Shown here piece after piece: positions 7,085 to 14,071 of a stretch of 16,417 nt of DNA (positions within the stretch are counted from its first letter, which is position 1; the number at the start of each line of letters is the position of its first letter). Where the stretch lies: positions 1 through 16,417 of the forward strand of contig CAKUJA010000051.1 in assembly GCA_934661135.1 (NCBI GenBank). The letters run 5' to 3'. Source of the DNA: an uncultured Oscillospiraceae bacterium (lineage in GTDB: Bacteria > Bacillota > Clostridia > Oscillospirales > Oscillospiraceae). The translations under genes and the position numbers were made by a program. The notes under the pieces are model-generated. The model saw only the letters and a list, made by a program, of their open reading frames with translations. It did not search any database and was not told the origin of the DNA.

Positions 7085-8785
7085 TCATTTTTTCGTTTTC
7101 CGCGCCAGCAGCGGAGAAAACGCCACCGGCACGAATTGCTTCATATCCCGATAGTAGTACCGCCGCTTATCCGCATCGTACAGCTCCAGCACATCAGACG
7201 GCGCAATGCAGCGCCCCGGATAGTCCGCCGGCAGCTTGCCGTTATAGCGGTCAAAGGCACGCTCCAGCACAGCCAGATCCAGTTCATCCTTCGGGCAATA
7301 GAGCGTTTCATCGCGCACCAGCCGGTACTCGCTCGCGGGCGGCTGCTGAAAGCCTGCCTTGTGAAGCGCGTCGATCCCGGAGAATGCGAACGGTTTTGTT
7401 TTCTCCGTGTCCGTAAACTCCAACTGATAGATACGGCAGCCGAGCTGCTTACGCTGTGCGTTCAAAAGCTCTGCCAGCCGTGCGTTACCGCCGGGGTGCA
7501 AAAAAACGTGGTATTCTTCATCCTGCAAGCCGAGGTACGCCTGCAAAGGCACACCATCCGGCTGCGTCTTGTGCCATCGCTCTACGCAAGCATCTATCTG
7601 GGCGATTTCACACGCACCATACAGATACCGCTCCCGGAACGTCATTGTCTTCGGCTCCTTCGCAGCGTTCTTTCGGAGCGCAAGCTGCCAGTCGTCAAGC
7701 CCCTTATAATTAGGGTTCCATGTCAGCCGGCGGCATTGCAGCCCGTGCTTTCGCGCCATCAGATAGATCTTCGACGCACCTTTCTCGACGTGAACATTCC
7801 GATACTTGTCCATGTCCTGCGCTTCGATGATCTCCTCCGTGCCGTTATTTTTGAGAAACGCAAACAGCTCGTCCAGCTTGGACACGTTGTTCGCCCCGGC
7901 AGTCGCCGCAAAGGTGCGGTTCATCAGCGCATGGCAAATATCCGCTTTCAAAAGTCCTTCCGTCACATAGACTACTCTGGAACACGGATCGCCGACAAAG
8001 TGGATGGGGCTTTCCGAGGATGTTCCCATTGGCTTGCTGCTCGACGACAGCCAGAGGTACTTCGTGCCATCCTTGTCGGCGGGCGCGTTTTCCTCCCGGA
8101 TGGGAGTATCCAAGCGGATCTGTGCGCCGCAGACCAGTCCGTCCGCGCTTCTGGCCGGGATCAAGATCCCGGCCGTGCGCGTTCCGAAGCGAACCGTCCA
8201 TCTGCCATCCTCCGCCAGATAAAAGCCGGGGACGCCCTGCAGGGTGCACCCCTGCTTCAAAAGCCGCGCCGTCAGACTCTTGCAGAGATACGGCGGCGGG
8301 GTACTTTTGAAGCCGAACCGTTCGATCTGGTCGTCTGTCAGGCCGCGCACCTCGCGCAGATGCGCACGGTGCTTCGGCGTCAGCGACAGCATGGAAAGCA
8401 GCATCGAAAGCGTCTGATGGATCGCCTGTCTGGATGCTCTGGCCGACTGCGCAATTTCCTGCGGCTGCCGGTTCTGATAGCGCTGGTACTCCGGCCCGTA
8501 ATCTCCGGTCTGAAGTGCTTCGCAGATCTCCCGATAGGCGTCTGCGTTGCTGATTCCGTAGACCTTTGCATACAGCGCCAGCATCCCGCCGGATTCCTGA
8601 CAGTAATTACAGTGCCATACGTCCCGTGACGTTTTCAGATAGAGCTTTCCGCGATGATCGCCGCAAAGCGGGCAGTCCACATACAGAAAGTCCGGACCGC
8701 GCCTGCGGATATTGAGCCGCAGCAGCGCCGCAACGTCTGTAATGTGGAACGGAAACTGCGAAAAACCGGCTTTGATAACGGCCAC
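7085..8785 (-). CDS. Zinc-finger/Toprim DNA primase
   Basis: This 566-residue protein has the layout of a DnaG-type primase. A zinc finger is built by CPLC at residues 38-41 and WHCNYC at 57-62. A central region at about 140-260 follows. The Toprim metal site has glutamate 276 in VTEGLLKAD (274-282) and QDMD at 323-326, followed by KGLDDWQLA at 361-369. It should synthesise RNA primers for element replication. The region after 400 is unfamiliar and may bind a helicase or DNA. The start is GTG: an in-frame TGA lies three codons upstream and no ATG follows for over 60 codons, so GTG at 8785 is forced. An AAAGGGT sequence lies unusually close to it. It follows the putative annealing gene by 24 bp. 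Confidence 0.9.
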   Translation of the reverse strand: MAVIKAGFSQFPFHITDVAALLRLNIRRRGPDFLYVDCPLCGDHRGKLYLKTSRDVWHCNYCQESGGMLALYAKVYGISNADAYREICEALQTGDYGPEYQRYQNRQPQEIAQSARASRQAIHQTLSMLLSMLSLTPKHRAHLREVRGLTDDQIERFGFKSTPPPYLCKSLTARLLKQGCTLQGVPGFYLAEDGRWTVRFGTRTAGILIPARSADGLVCGAQIRLDTPIREENAPADKDGTKYLWLSSSSKPMGTSSESPIHFVGDPCSRVVYVTEGLLKADICHALMNRTFAATAGANNVSKLDELFAFLKNNGTEEIIEAQDMDKYRNVHVEKGASKIYLMARKHGLQCRRLTWNPNYKGLDDWQLALRKNAAKEPKTMTFRERYLYGACEIAQIDACVERWHKTQPDGVPLQAYLGLQDEEYHVFLHPGGNARLAELLNAQRKQLGCRIYQLEFTDTEKTKPFAFSGIDALHKAGFQQPPASEYRLVRDETLYCPKDELDLAVLERAFDRYNGKLPADYPGRCIAPSDVLELYDADKRRYYYRDMKQFVPVAFSPLLARKTKK

Positions 8786-8809
8786 ACCCTTTCATCCAAA
8801 CTTGACGCT

Positions 8810-9703
8810 TCATCCGGCTTTCTGCTGCAGATTGTCCAGCAGGACGGATGCTGCGGCTTTGAGAATGTTGTCCGCCTGATCGCAGCCGTAGAGATACCAC
8901 TTGAGGCTCGCCGGGCGGCGCTGCGCGACCTGTTCGAGCGTCCAGCCGCGGCAGGTGCCGATCTGCACCACAACGGCCTTTGCCTCGTCCACTGTCATAC
9001 GCTGCGTGATCTCGCTGACATCCATATCTGCCGTATAGGACGCGGCCTGCGGCTGTTCTGCAACTTCTTCCGCAGTTTCTTCCTGCTGGGGCGGTACGAC
9101 ATGAAGCTCAGGTGTTTCTTCCACGACGGGCGCCGTTGTCTCCTCAACGGGCTGTTCAGTGGGTGCAGCATCCGTATCCATTGTCTGCGGTGTTTCTGCG
9201 GCAGTTTCCTTCACAATGGGCGCTTTGGCTTCTTTGACAGCTGCTTCTGCGGTTTCTGCCTGAACCGGCACTTCCGAGCCGAACAGCTCGCCGCCATAGT
9301 CGCGGCTCACGTCGCAGAACTGGATGCCGAATCCGGCGTTTTCCAGCGCCATGTTGAGCGCGTCTTCCTGCGCGGCGCGGAGAAATTCCCCGCCGGGAAC
9401 ATTCTCTCTGCGCTGCTCCGAAGTAAAACTGGCGGCCGGAACCGGATCGTCCTTGCTGAAATAGACCTGCGCTTCGATAATTGCCAGCTGGTCGCTGATG
9501 CGCAGCGGCTTCAGGAGCATCCTTCCGTTCGGGCAAGCCAGACGGAACCAGAGCCGCTTATAGCGGAGATCCAGTTTCCAGACCGGGTGCCCGGTTTTGA
9601 CGGAGATCGTTTTGCGCAGGAGCTTCATCGGGTCAAAGCCCGGCACCTTGCGCAGCTGCTGCACGGCGGCATTGTTCATCACGGTGGATTTGTTGTCATT
9701 CAT
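8810..9703 (-). CDS. Putative single-strand DNA annealing protein (Rad52-like), with a C-terminal accessory domain
   Basis: The product is 297 residues with three zones. Residues 15-135 include LDLRYKRLWFRLACPNG (45-60), a KPLRISDQLAIIEAQVYF strand set (65-82) and AAQEDALNMALENAGFGIQF (110-129). The last resembles the 'A..kAigrALa.aGfg' signature near the end of Rad52/Sak-type annealing domains. Residues 140-225 are a Glu/Pro/Ala/Thr-rich linker. Residues 226-297 contain RGWTLEQVAQRRPASLKWYL and KAAASVLLD, resembling the small ExoX-like C-terminal domain. Annealing function is inferred from this pattern and from context: a YqaJ exonuclease is encoded two genes upstream, a familiar exonuclease/annealase pairing. 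AAAGGGG lies about 8 nt before the ATG at 9703. An ATG at 9721 exists but overlaps this ribosome site. Confidence 0.75.
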   Translation of the reverse strand: MNDNKSTVMNNAAVQQLRKVPGFDPMKLLRKTISVKTGHPVWKLDLRYKRLWFRLACPNGRMLLKPLRISDQLAIIEAQVYFSKDDPVPAASFTSEQRRENVPGGEFLRAAQEDALNMALENAGFGIQFCDVSRDYGGELFGSEVPVQAETAEAAVKEAKAPIVKETAAETPQTMDTDAAPTEQPVEETTAPVVEETPELHVVPPQQEETAEEVAEQPQAASYTADMDVSEITQRMTVDEAKAVVVQIGTCRGWTLEQVAQRRPASLKWYLYGCDQADNILKAAASVLLDNLQQKAG

Positions 9704-9732
9704 TTCATAAACCCCTTTCATAAATAAAATAA

Positions 9733-9765
9733 GAGATGACTGCGCAAATTCTGCACATTCATCTC
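9733..9765 (-). terminator. Hairpin between the helicase gene and the annealing-protein gene
   Basis: On the minus strand GAGATGA pairs with TCATCTC. The inner TGTGC/GCGCA stem has one G-T wobble and a 7-nt loop. TTATTTTATTTAT follows. This has the shape of a modest intrinsic terminator inside the operon. It lies just after the helicase stop and would lower expression of downstream genes unless read through. Confidence 0.5.
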
Positions 9766-9768
9766 AAC

Positions 9769-12048
9769 TTAACCGGCTTTTTTCAATTTCTGCTCTGTCG
9801 CGCCCTGCGGCAGAGCCTTTTGTCTGAATACCTGATTGTACTTTAAGATCCGCTCGGCGAGGCAGGTGTTTCGTTTGACTTTTCTGCCGGAGTGGATCGC
9901 CAGAAACAATGCACGCTTCTGACCGACCAGAATGACGCGCTTCTTTGCGCGTGTCACGGCGGTGTAGATCAGATTTTTCGTCAGCAAAATGCGGTGCGCC
10001 ATCAAAATGGGGATGATGACCGTTTCGTACTCCGAGCCCATGGATTTGTGGATCGTAATGGCATACGCCAGCTCCAAATCACCGAGCTGCGTCTTGGAAT
10101 ACTCCACGATGCGCCCATCAAAATCCACGTACAGCTTATCGGGGTGAATTTTGCAGATGCTCCCGATGTCGCCGTTGAACACGCCCTTGAATTTCTGCTT
10201 GCACGCGGAATCATAGCCTTCCAGACTGTAATTATTCTTGGTCTGCATCACACGGTCATGCAGGCGAAAGATACGTTCTCCGAACGCCAGTTCCGGAACC
10301 TTTTCCGTATGCGGATTGACCGTCTCCCGGATCAGCGCGTTCAGACCGTTGGAGGATGCTTCTCCGTCTGTCCGGTAGGGCGAGATGATCTGAAGCTGTC
10401 CGATGGACGTCTCCTGCAATTCCCGCAGATAGAGCATCTGAATCTGCGCTGCGGCTTCTTCCTGATTTTCTGCCTTGACGAACTGAAAATCCGGACCGTA
10501 GAACAGGCTGCTGTTTTCCTCGTTGATGAATTTGGCGTTATAGGCGATCAGGCTGTCCTTGGACTGACGGAAAATCTCATCGAGAACCGTCACCGGCACG
10601 ATGCCGCTTCCGATCAGCTCCGCGAACACGTTGCCCGCACCGACGCTCTCCAACTGGTCAACATCGCCCAACAGCAGGAGTTTTGTTCCTCTCCGCAGGC
10701 GCGTAAACAGCTGATGCGCCAGCCACATATCCACCATGGACGCCTCATCCACGATCAGAAAGTCAACCGGCAGCGGCTGATCCTGCTTGTCCTTGCTGCA
10801 AAAATCGCCCTGCAAGCCAAGCAGACTGTGCAGCGTCAGCGCCTCCAGCATCCCGGTACTCTGTGCCATGCGTCGGCTGGCCTTGCCGGTCGGTGCGGCG
10901 AGGACGATGCGGTTTTTGGGGTGCAAAATCCGGTAGACCTCGATGATAGCTTTCAGAACTGTCGTCTTGCCAGTGCCGGGGCCGCCGGTGATAATAGAGA
11001 GATTTCGCTCCATCGCCACCTCAACGCCGCGGCTCTGCCGCTTTGTTAAGTGCAGACCCAGCTTCTGCTTGACCTGTTCCAGCGGAAGCGTCACGTCGAT
11101 TTTTGCCGTACTTTCCATGAGCATGGCTGCCGCCTTTGCCGCAGTCTCTACCTCCTGCATGAAAATGTGCGGAAGATACAGCCGCCCGCCGTCGGAAACG
11201 ATCTCGTTGTCTTCTGCCATCTGCTGCACTTTTTGCTCCACTTCTGCTCGCCGGACCTGCATCTGAGGAAGCGGGATCGGCTCGTTGAGAAATTGCAGGG
11301 ATTCTGAAATCAGCGTATTGACCTCCAGATACAGATGCCCATGCTGCCGTGCGTTTTCCAATGCGCAGATCATGGCGCCGTGGATACGAACCGGGTCGTG
11401 CGGATCGCCGCCGGACTTCCGGATGATCGTATCGACGCGCCTGAATCCAAACCCGGATATTTCACAGAGTCGGAACGGACTTTTTCGCAGAATGTCCGTG
11501 CAGGCAGGGCCGAAATGCTGATAGATCTTCATTGCCGTCACCGGCGTGACCTGAAACGGCGTCAGCAGCTCCATAATATCCCGCATCGCGCGGCTTTCCG
11601 CGTAGCACGTCTTGATCTCCTCCAGCTTCTGCTCCGTGATGCCGCGGATCTCCAACAGCTTCTCCGGGTGGTATTCCAGCACATCGAGCGTATCTGTGCC
11701 GAACCGCTGAACGATGCTCTTGGCTATGCTTTCTCCAATGCCTTTGAGCAGGCCCGAAGAAAGATAGCTCAAAAGCCCTTCCGGCGTTGGCGGCACGATC
11801 TCATGCCAGTGCTCCACATGAAATTGTAAGCCATACTTGCCATCATCCCAATCGCCCTCAATCTCCAGCTTGACGGAATCCGTCTGCGGCAGTCCATAGC
11901 CGACAGCTGTGAACCGAAGCATCCGGTCGCGGAACGTATATTGGGAACGCGCTTCTTCCGGTACAGACGGATCATCCGTGCGCATCCGAAGAATGGTGTA
12001 TTTGCTGGCTTCATTGAAGTAGATGAGCTTGTCATAGACTGCAATCAT
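9769..12048 (-). CDS. recD2: RecD2-like ATP-dependent DNA helicase
   Basis: The product is 759 residues, within the usual RecD2 length. The N-terminal region has an OB-like part, then helix-hairpin-helix repeats (LLKGIGESIAKSIVQRFG, LEIRGITEQKLEEI, ISGFGFRRVDTII) typical of RecD2. The superfamily 1 motor has Walker A GGPGTGKTT at about 355-363, LAAPTGKASRRM at about 384-395, Walker B IVDEASMVD at about 432-440 and GDVDQLESVG at about 461-470. Near the C-terminus lie AITIHKSMGSEYETVIIP and YTAVTRAKKRVILVG. It should be a 5'-to-3' helicase without RecBC. A GTG four codons upstream (12060) is possible, but GAGG lies about 11 nt before the ATG at 12048 and overlaps the GTG region. It follows the YqaJ gene directly, which suggests joint DNA-end processing or strand unwinding for the element. 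Confidence 0.93.
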   Translation of the reverse strand: MIAVYDKLIYFNEASKYTILRMRTDDPSVPEEARSQYTFRDRMLRFTAVGYGLPQTDSVKLEIEGDWDDGKYGLQFHVEHWHEIVPPTPEGLLSYLSSGLLKGIGESIAKSIVQRFGTDTLDVLEYHPEKLLEIRGITEQKLEEIKTCYAESRAMRDIMELLTPFQVTPVTAMKIYQHFGPACTDILRKSPFRLCEISGFGFRRVDTIIRKSGGDPHDPVRIHGAMICALENARQHGHLYLEVNTLISESLQFLNEPIPLPQMQVRRAEVEQKVQQMAEDNEIVSDGGRLYLPHIFMQEVETAAKAAAMLMESTAKIDVTLPLEQVKQKLGLHLTKRQSRGVEVAMERNLSIITGGPGTGKTTVLKAIIEVYRILHPKNRIVLAAPTGKASRRMAQSTGMLEALTLHSLLGLQGDFCSKDKQDQPLPVDFLIVDEASMVDMWLAHQLFTRLRRGTKLLLLGDVDQLESVGAGNVFAELIGSGIVPVTVLDEIFRQSKDSLIAYNAKFINEENSSLFYGPDFQFVKAENQEEAAAQIQMLYLRELQETSIGQLQIISPYRTDGEASSNGLNALIRETVNPHTEKVPELAFGERIFRLHDRVMQTKNNYSLEGYDSACKQKFKGVFNGDIGSICKIHPDKLYVDFDGRIVEYSKTQLGDLELAYAITIHKSMGSEYETVIIPILMAHRILLTKNLIYTAVTRAKKRVILVGQKRALFLAIHSGRKVKRNTCLAERILKYNQVFRQKALPQGATEQKLKKAG

Positions 12049-12065
12049 TCGTTTTTTCACCTCAC

Positions 12066-13115
12066 TTATGCGGCGGGCTGCGCTGCGATTTTGATGCTGA
12101 ACCGTCTGGACTCCGACGTTTCCACAAACTGCTCGTAGATCTCCGGATATACCTCCCGCAAGCGGATCAGGTTATCCTTGGAGATGCCCTGCCTGCGGAT
12201 GGGATTGTAGGAGATGACGTAGCACTGTTCACCGTCCACGCAGATTGCGCAGTCTTTGCCGTCCAGCTCGCTGACCAGCAGACCCTTGAGCTGCTGCATC
12301 TGGGCATCCAGCTGTGTGACCTGTTTTGCAAGTGCATTCTTCTGCTCCTGAAGCTGCAAATACCGGTGGATCTGTGTGACCTGTGGCGCGCCGAATGATG
12401 CCGGCGGCAAATCTCTCCGGTCAATGCCTTTCCATCTCTGCAAACTCTGCAAGATAAGGTCGCCGCTTTCCGTATAGTCCGGTGACCGGTGCTTCTGCAC
12501 ATGGTCATTCCAGAACGCATCCTCCAGCGCGATCAGCTCCGACTCATAGGCATAGTCCCGATCCAGATGCCGGATGATGACCTCGTCTTCGTTGTTTCCA
12601 TACAGGCAGCAGAAGTAGACCCTGTCCAGATTCATGACCGACATATAATGCCGACCCTGCGATTCGTAGTACACCGGGACGATCTCCTCACCATTGTACC
12701 ACCAGTTTTCTCTGGCATTATAATTTGTCGTTTTGATCTCCAGAATGGCATTGCTGCCATCCGGAAGCTCTACAAGGTAGTCCAGATCCGCCAGCATCCA
12801 CGGATACAGCGGGTGCTGGAACATGACCTTCCGCTGAAAGATACGCAGCCCGGTTTTCTTTGTGAAGATCCGGGCAACCAGATTCTCCAGCAGATGTCCC
12901 ATCTCCAGCGCGACCCAGTTTTCATCCATGTCCGCCTTTACGACGTTCAGCTTGTCGTAGTACAGATCTCGTGCTGTCCGCCATGGCGAAATGCCGAGGA
13001 TCGCCGCAGCGTCGCTGCCGCCGATGCCACGCCGCCGATAGGACAGCCATTCTTCATTGCTCAGATTGCTCGTGTCTACCAGTTCCTGCGGCTCATACAT
13101 CAAGCGCAGTACCAT
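12066..13115 (-). CDS. yqaJ: YqaJ-type viral recombinase/exonuclease
   Basis: The product is 349 residues with the PD-(D/E)XK nuclease plan of the YqaJ/lambda-exonuclease group. RRRGIGGSDAAAILGISPW lies at 27-45, GHLLENLVA at 73-81, LADLDYLVE at 108-116 (likely metal ligand Asp112), LEIKTT at 125-130 (Glu126, Lys128) and YESQGRHYM at 150-158. It probably degrades one strand of double-stranded DNA so that a partner annealing protein can load. The last 120 residues contain a coiled-coil-like LQEQKNALAKQVTQLDAQM stretch. AAGGAG with 6 nt spacing fixes the ATG at 13115; the open frame to 13166 has no such site. It overlaps the small basic ORF by 23 nt. Confidence 0.93.
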   Translation of the reverse strand: MVLRLMYEPQELVDTSNLSNEEWLSYRRRGIGGSDAAAILGISPWRTARDLYYDKLNVVKADMDENWVALEMGHLLENLVARIFTKKTGLRIFQRKVMFQHPLYPWMLADLDYLVELPDGSNAILEIKTTNYNARENWWYNGEEIVPVYYESQGRHYMSVMNLDRVYFCCLYGNNEDEVIIRHLDRDYAYESELIALEDAFWNDHVQKHRSPDYTESGDLILQSLQRWKGIDRRDLPPASFGAPQVTQIHRYLQLQEQKNALAKQVTQLDAQMQQLKGLLVSELDGKDCAICVDGEQCYVISYNPIRRQGISKDNLIRLREVYPEIYEQFVETSESRRFSIKIAAQPAA

Positions 13116-13239
13116 GCCGTTCTCCTTTCTTCCATACCCGCAGCCGCACCACACGTTTCCGCTCATGAACCGCTTTGCGATGATACGCCGCAGACTGCCG
13201 CTGCCGTCCTCCGGGACGCCATTTCTTTCTTGTTTTCAT
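13093..13239 (-). CDS. Small basic peptide, unknown function
   Basis: This 48-residue frame starts MKTRKKWRPGG and is very rich in Arg and Lys (over a third of residues), with no Cys and no membrane segment. AAAGGCGG lies about 7 nt before the ATG, and it is the first frame after the long structured leader. Its 3' end overlaps the YqaJ start by 23 nt, so translating it would pass through the YqaJ ribosome site. It could be an RNA- or DNA-binding regulator of the leader, or only a leader peptide for coupled translation. It could also be chance. I do not recognise a family. Confidence 0.45.
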   Translation of the reverse strand: MKTRKKWRPGGRQRQSAAYHRKAVHERKRVVRLRVWKKGERHGTALDV

Positions 13240-13293
13240 TTGGTTACCGCCTTTCTCAAAAAATATATCCTCAAAGCCTTTCGGCATTTGGGC

Positions 13294-13350
13294 AAAAAAA
13301 GAACGGGAACTTCCTGCGGCGCAGCTTCTTCTGCGTCGCGGTCATTCCCG
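13294..13350 (-). terminator. Leader terminator 2 (proximal to the operon)
   Basis: On the minus strand an outer CGGGAA/TTCCCG stem encloses an inner stem GCGACGCAG/CTGCGCCGC with one mismatch and a 6-nt loop. TTCTTTTTTT follows directly. This is a strong intrinsic-terminator shape about 55 nt before the first ORF of the operon. A small separate hairpin, GGGCG-CAA-CGCCC on the minus strand (13359-13371), sits between it and leader terminator 1. Confidence 0.7.
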
Positions 13351-13371
13351 CAATCTGTGGGCGTTGCGCCC

Positions 13372-13422
13372 AAAAAAGAAATCCGGCAGAAACCTGTCCT
13401 GCAGACATGGCAATTCTACCGG
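13372..13422 (-). terminator. Leader terminator 1
   Basis: On the minus strand a 9-bp stem, CCGGTAGAA with TTCTGCCGG (one G-T wobble), encloses a second helix built from CC and TGTC pairing with GACA and GG. ATTTCTTTTTT follows. It is an intrinsic-terminator shape about 90 nt after the predicted transcription start of the main operon promoter and upstream of all its genes. Confidence 0.7.
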
Positions 13423-13521
13423 AAATCGTAAAAGCCTGACAATACGTGTGCAAGTCGGAATACTCCGAACGCTGCGGCTGTCGTGCCACAAGCGGTATGC
13501 ACAAATCTCAATTACAAGGCA

Positions 13522-13550
13522 ACTTTACCACAAGATATTGTGGTTGTCAA
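13522..13550 (-). promoter_or_regulatory. Main operon promoter with NrdR-like palindrome in the spacer
   Basis: On the minus strand a perfect -35 TTGACA (13550-13545) is separated by 17 bp from -10 TAAAGT (13527-13522, 4 of 6 matches). The spacer holds ACCACAA-TATC-TTGTGGT (13527-13544), a perfect 7-bp inverted repeat. Its 16-bp core CCACAATATCTTGTGG agrees at 14 of 16 positions, including the central C-A-AT-T-G core, with the NrdR box consensus as I recall it (acaCwAtATaTwGtgt). A repressor bound here would block RNA polymerase. Only one full box is visible, with a half-site GCACAA about 29 bp downstream. The promoter call is strong; the identity of the regulator is inference. Confidence 0.8.
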
Positions 13551-13562
13551 GAAAGCAGCGGC

Positions 13563-13928
13563 TTACGGCCATTTCGCCGTCAGTTCCTTTCGGAGATATT
13601 CATACTCCGGAAGCTGCTCAAAATACGGCTGCCAGCGGCGCAGGATCTCGGCACGCTCCAACGGGTCTGCCGTTTCCATAGAATGTTCATTCTCTGTCAG
13701 CAGAAGAACATCCAGCGCAGTGTCCTCCAGCATGAGTCTGCACAGTTCTTCTGCCGTATCGACGCGCCGCGCAGTATCCACATAGTCATAGTCCGGCGCA
13801 ATATCCAGCAGGACATATCCCACCTTGTCTGACCATACAAGGTCAAAGGCATCGCTTTCCTTCAGCCGTTCCGCAAACACCGAGATCACCTGTTCCAGCT
13901 TCTGTTTTTCCTGTTTTGTGTAGATCAT
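13563..13928 (-). CDS. Small acidic protein, unknown function
   Basis: This 121-residue protein starts MIYTKQEKQKLEQVISVFAERL. It is rich in Glu, Asp and Leu, has no Cys, and lacks membrane segments or a signal peptide. Its middle (DLVWSDKVGYVLLDIAPDYDYVDTARRV) alternates beta-like strands with acidic residues, and the end looks helical. I do not recognise the family. AGGAGGAA lies 7 nt before the ATG, and a good promoter lies 40-65 bp upstream. It is the first minus-strand gene after the divergent control region and is separated from the main operon by that operon's own promoter. It may be a regulator or an independently expressed accessory protein, but no DNA-binding motif is visible. Confidence 0.85.
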   Translation of the reverse strand: MIYTKQEKQKLEQVISVFAERLKESDAFDLVWSDKVGYVLLDIAPDYDYVDTARRVDTAEELCRLMLEDTALDVLLLTENEHSMETADPLERAEILRRWQPYFEQLPEYEYLRKELTAKWP

Positions 13929-13964
13929 AATAAGTTCCTCCTATGTGTGTTTGATCCGTCACAA

Positions 13965-13993
13965 ATCATAGCATATAAAAAATTTTTTCTCAG
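13965..13993 (-). promoter_or_regulatory. Promoter for the 13563-13928 gene
   Basis: On the minus strand -10 TATGAT (13970-13965) lies 17 bp from -35 CTGAGA (13993-13988, 4 of 6 matches). The spacer is an A6T6 tract, which bends DNA and often strengthens promoters. The start codon is about 37 bp downstream of the -10. Confidence 0.7.
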
Positions 13994-14007
13994 CTGTGCA
14001 GAAAAAG

Positions 14008-14037
14008 TTGAAGCAGCCCCTATTTCTTAAGTGTAAA
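14008..14037 (+). promoter_or_regulatory. Possible promoter for the structured leader and xis
   Basis: TTGAAG (14008-14013) and TGTAAA (14032-14037) are 18 bp apart, each with 4 of 6 consensus matches. Transcription would start just before the BoxA-like motif and the structured RNA and run into xis. This is a weak call made on sequence and position only. Confidence 0.4.
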
Positions 14038-14050
14038 GGCCCTCAAGCAA

Positions 14051-14070
14051 TGTACCTTGAAAATTGAACA
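14051..14070 (+). promoter_or_regulatory. BoxA-like motif
   Basis: TGTACCTTGAAAATTGAACA resembles the BoxA-type sequence found in the leaders and spacers of Firmicutes rRNA operons (for example TTCTTTGAAAACT), where Nus factors bind nascent RNA to prevent termination. It directly precedes the structured region on the plus strand. The similarity is visible; antitermination activity is inference. Confidence 0.4.
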
Positions 14071-14071
14071 C

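Larger units (their letters stand above)
13240..13515 (-). ncRNA. Long structured leader of the main operon
   Basis: This region of about 275 nt lies between the predicted start of transcription and the first ORF and shows no convincing gene. From 5' to 3' on the minus strand it holds a TGTGCA/TGCACA-closed stem with an inner TCGGA-GTAT-TCCGA hairpin (about 13445-13505). Next come terminator 1, the small GGGCG/CGCCC hairpin and terminator 2, then an A/T-rich stretch with the first ribosome site. A 77-codon frame crosses it but is at odds with the dense base pairing. The layout suggests attenuation or antitermination control of the operon. Confidence 0.55.

Noticed and set aside
7136..8629. 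Plus-strand open frame of 497 codons
   Set aside because: It is antisense to the primase gene, whose zinc-finger and Toprim motifs are clear.
9892..11049. Plus-strand open frame of 385 codons
   Set aside because: It is a shadow of the RecD2-like helicase motor domain.
12489..13439. Plus-strand open frame of 316 codons
   Set aside because: It lies antisense to yqaJ and the structured leader and has no ribosome site or recognisable domain.
13271..13504. 77-codon minus-strand frame across the operon leader
   Set aside because: It overlaps both terminator hairpins and has no ribosome site at its ATG. The base-paired structure explains the sequence better.
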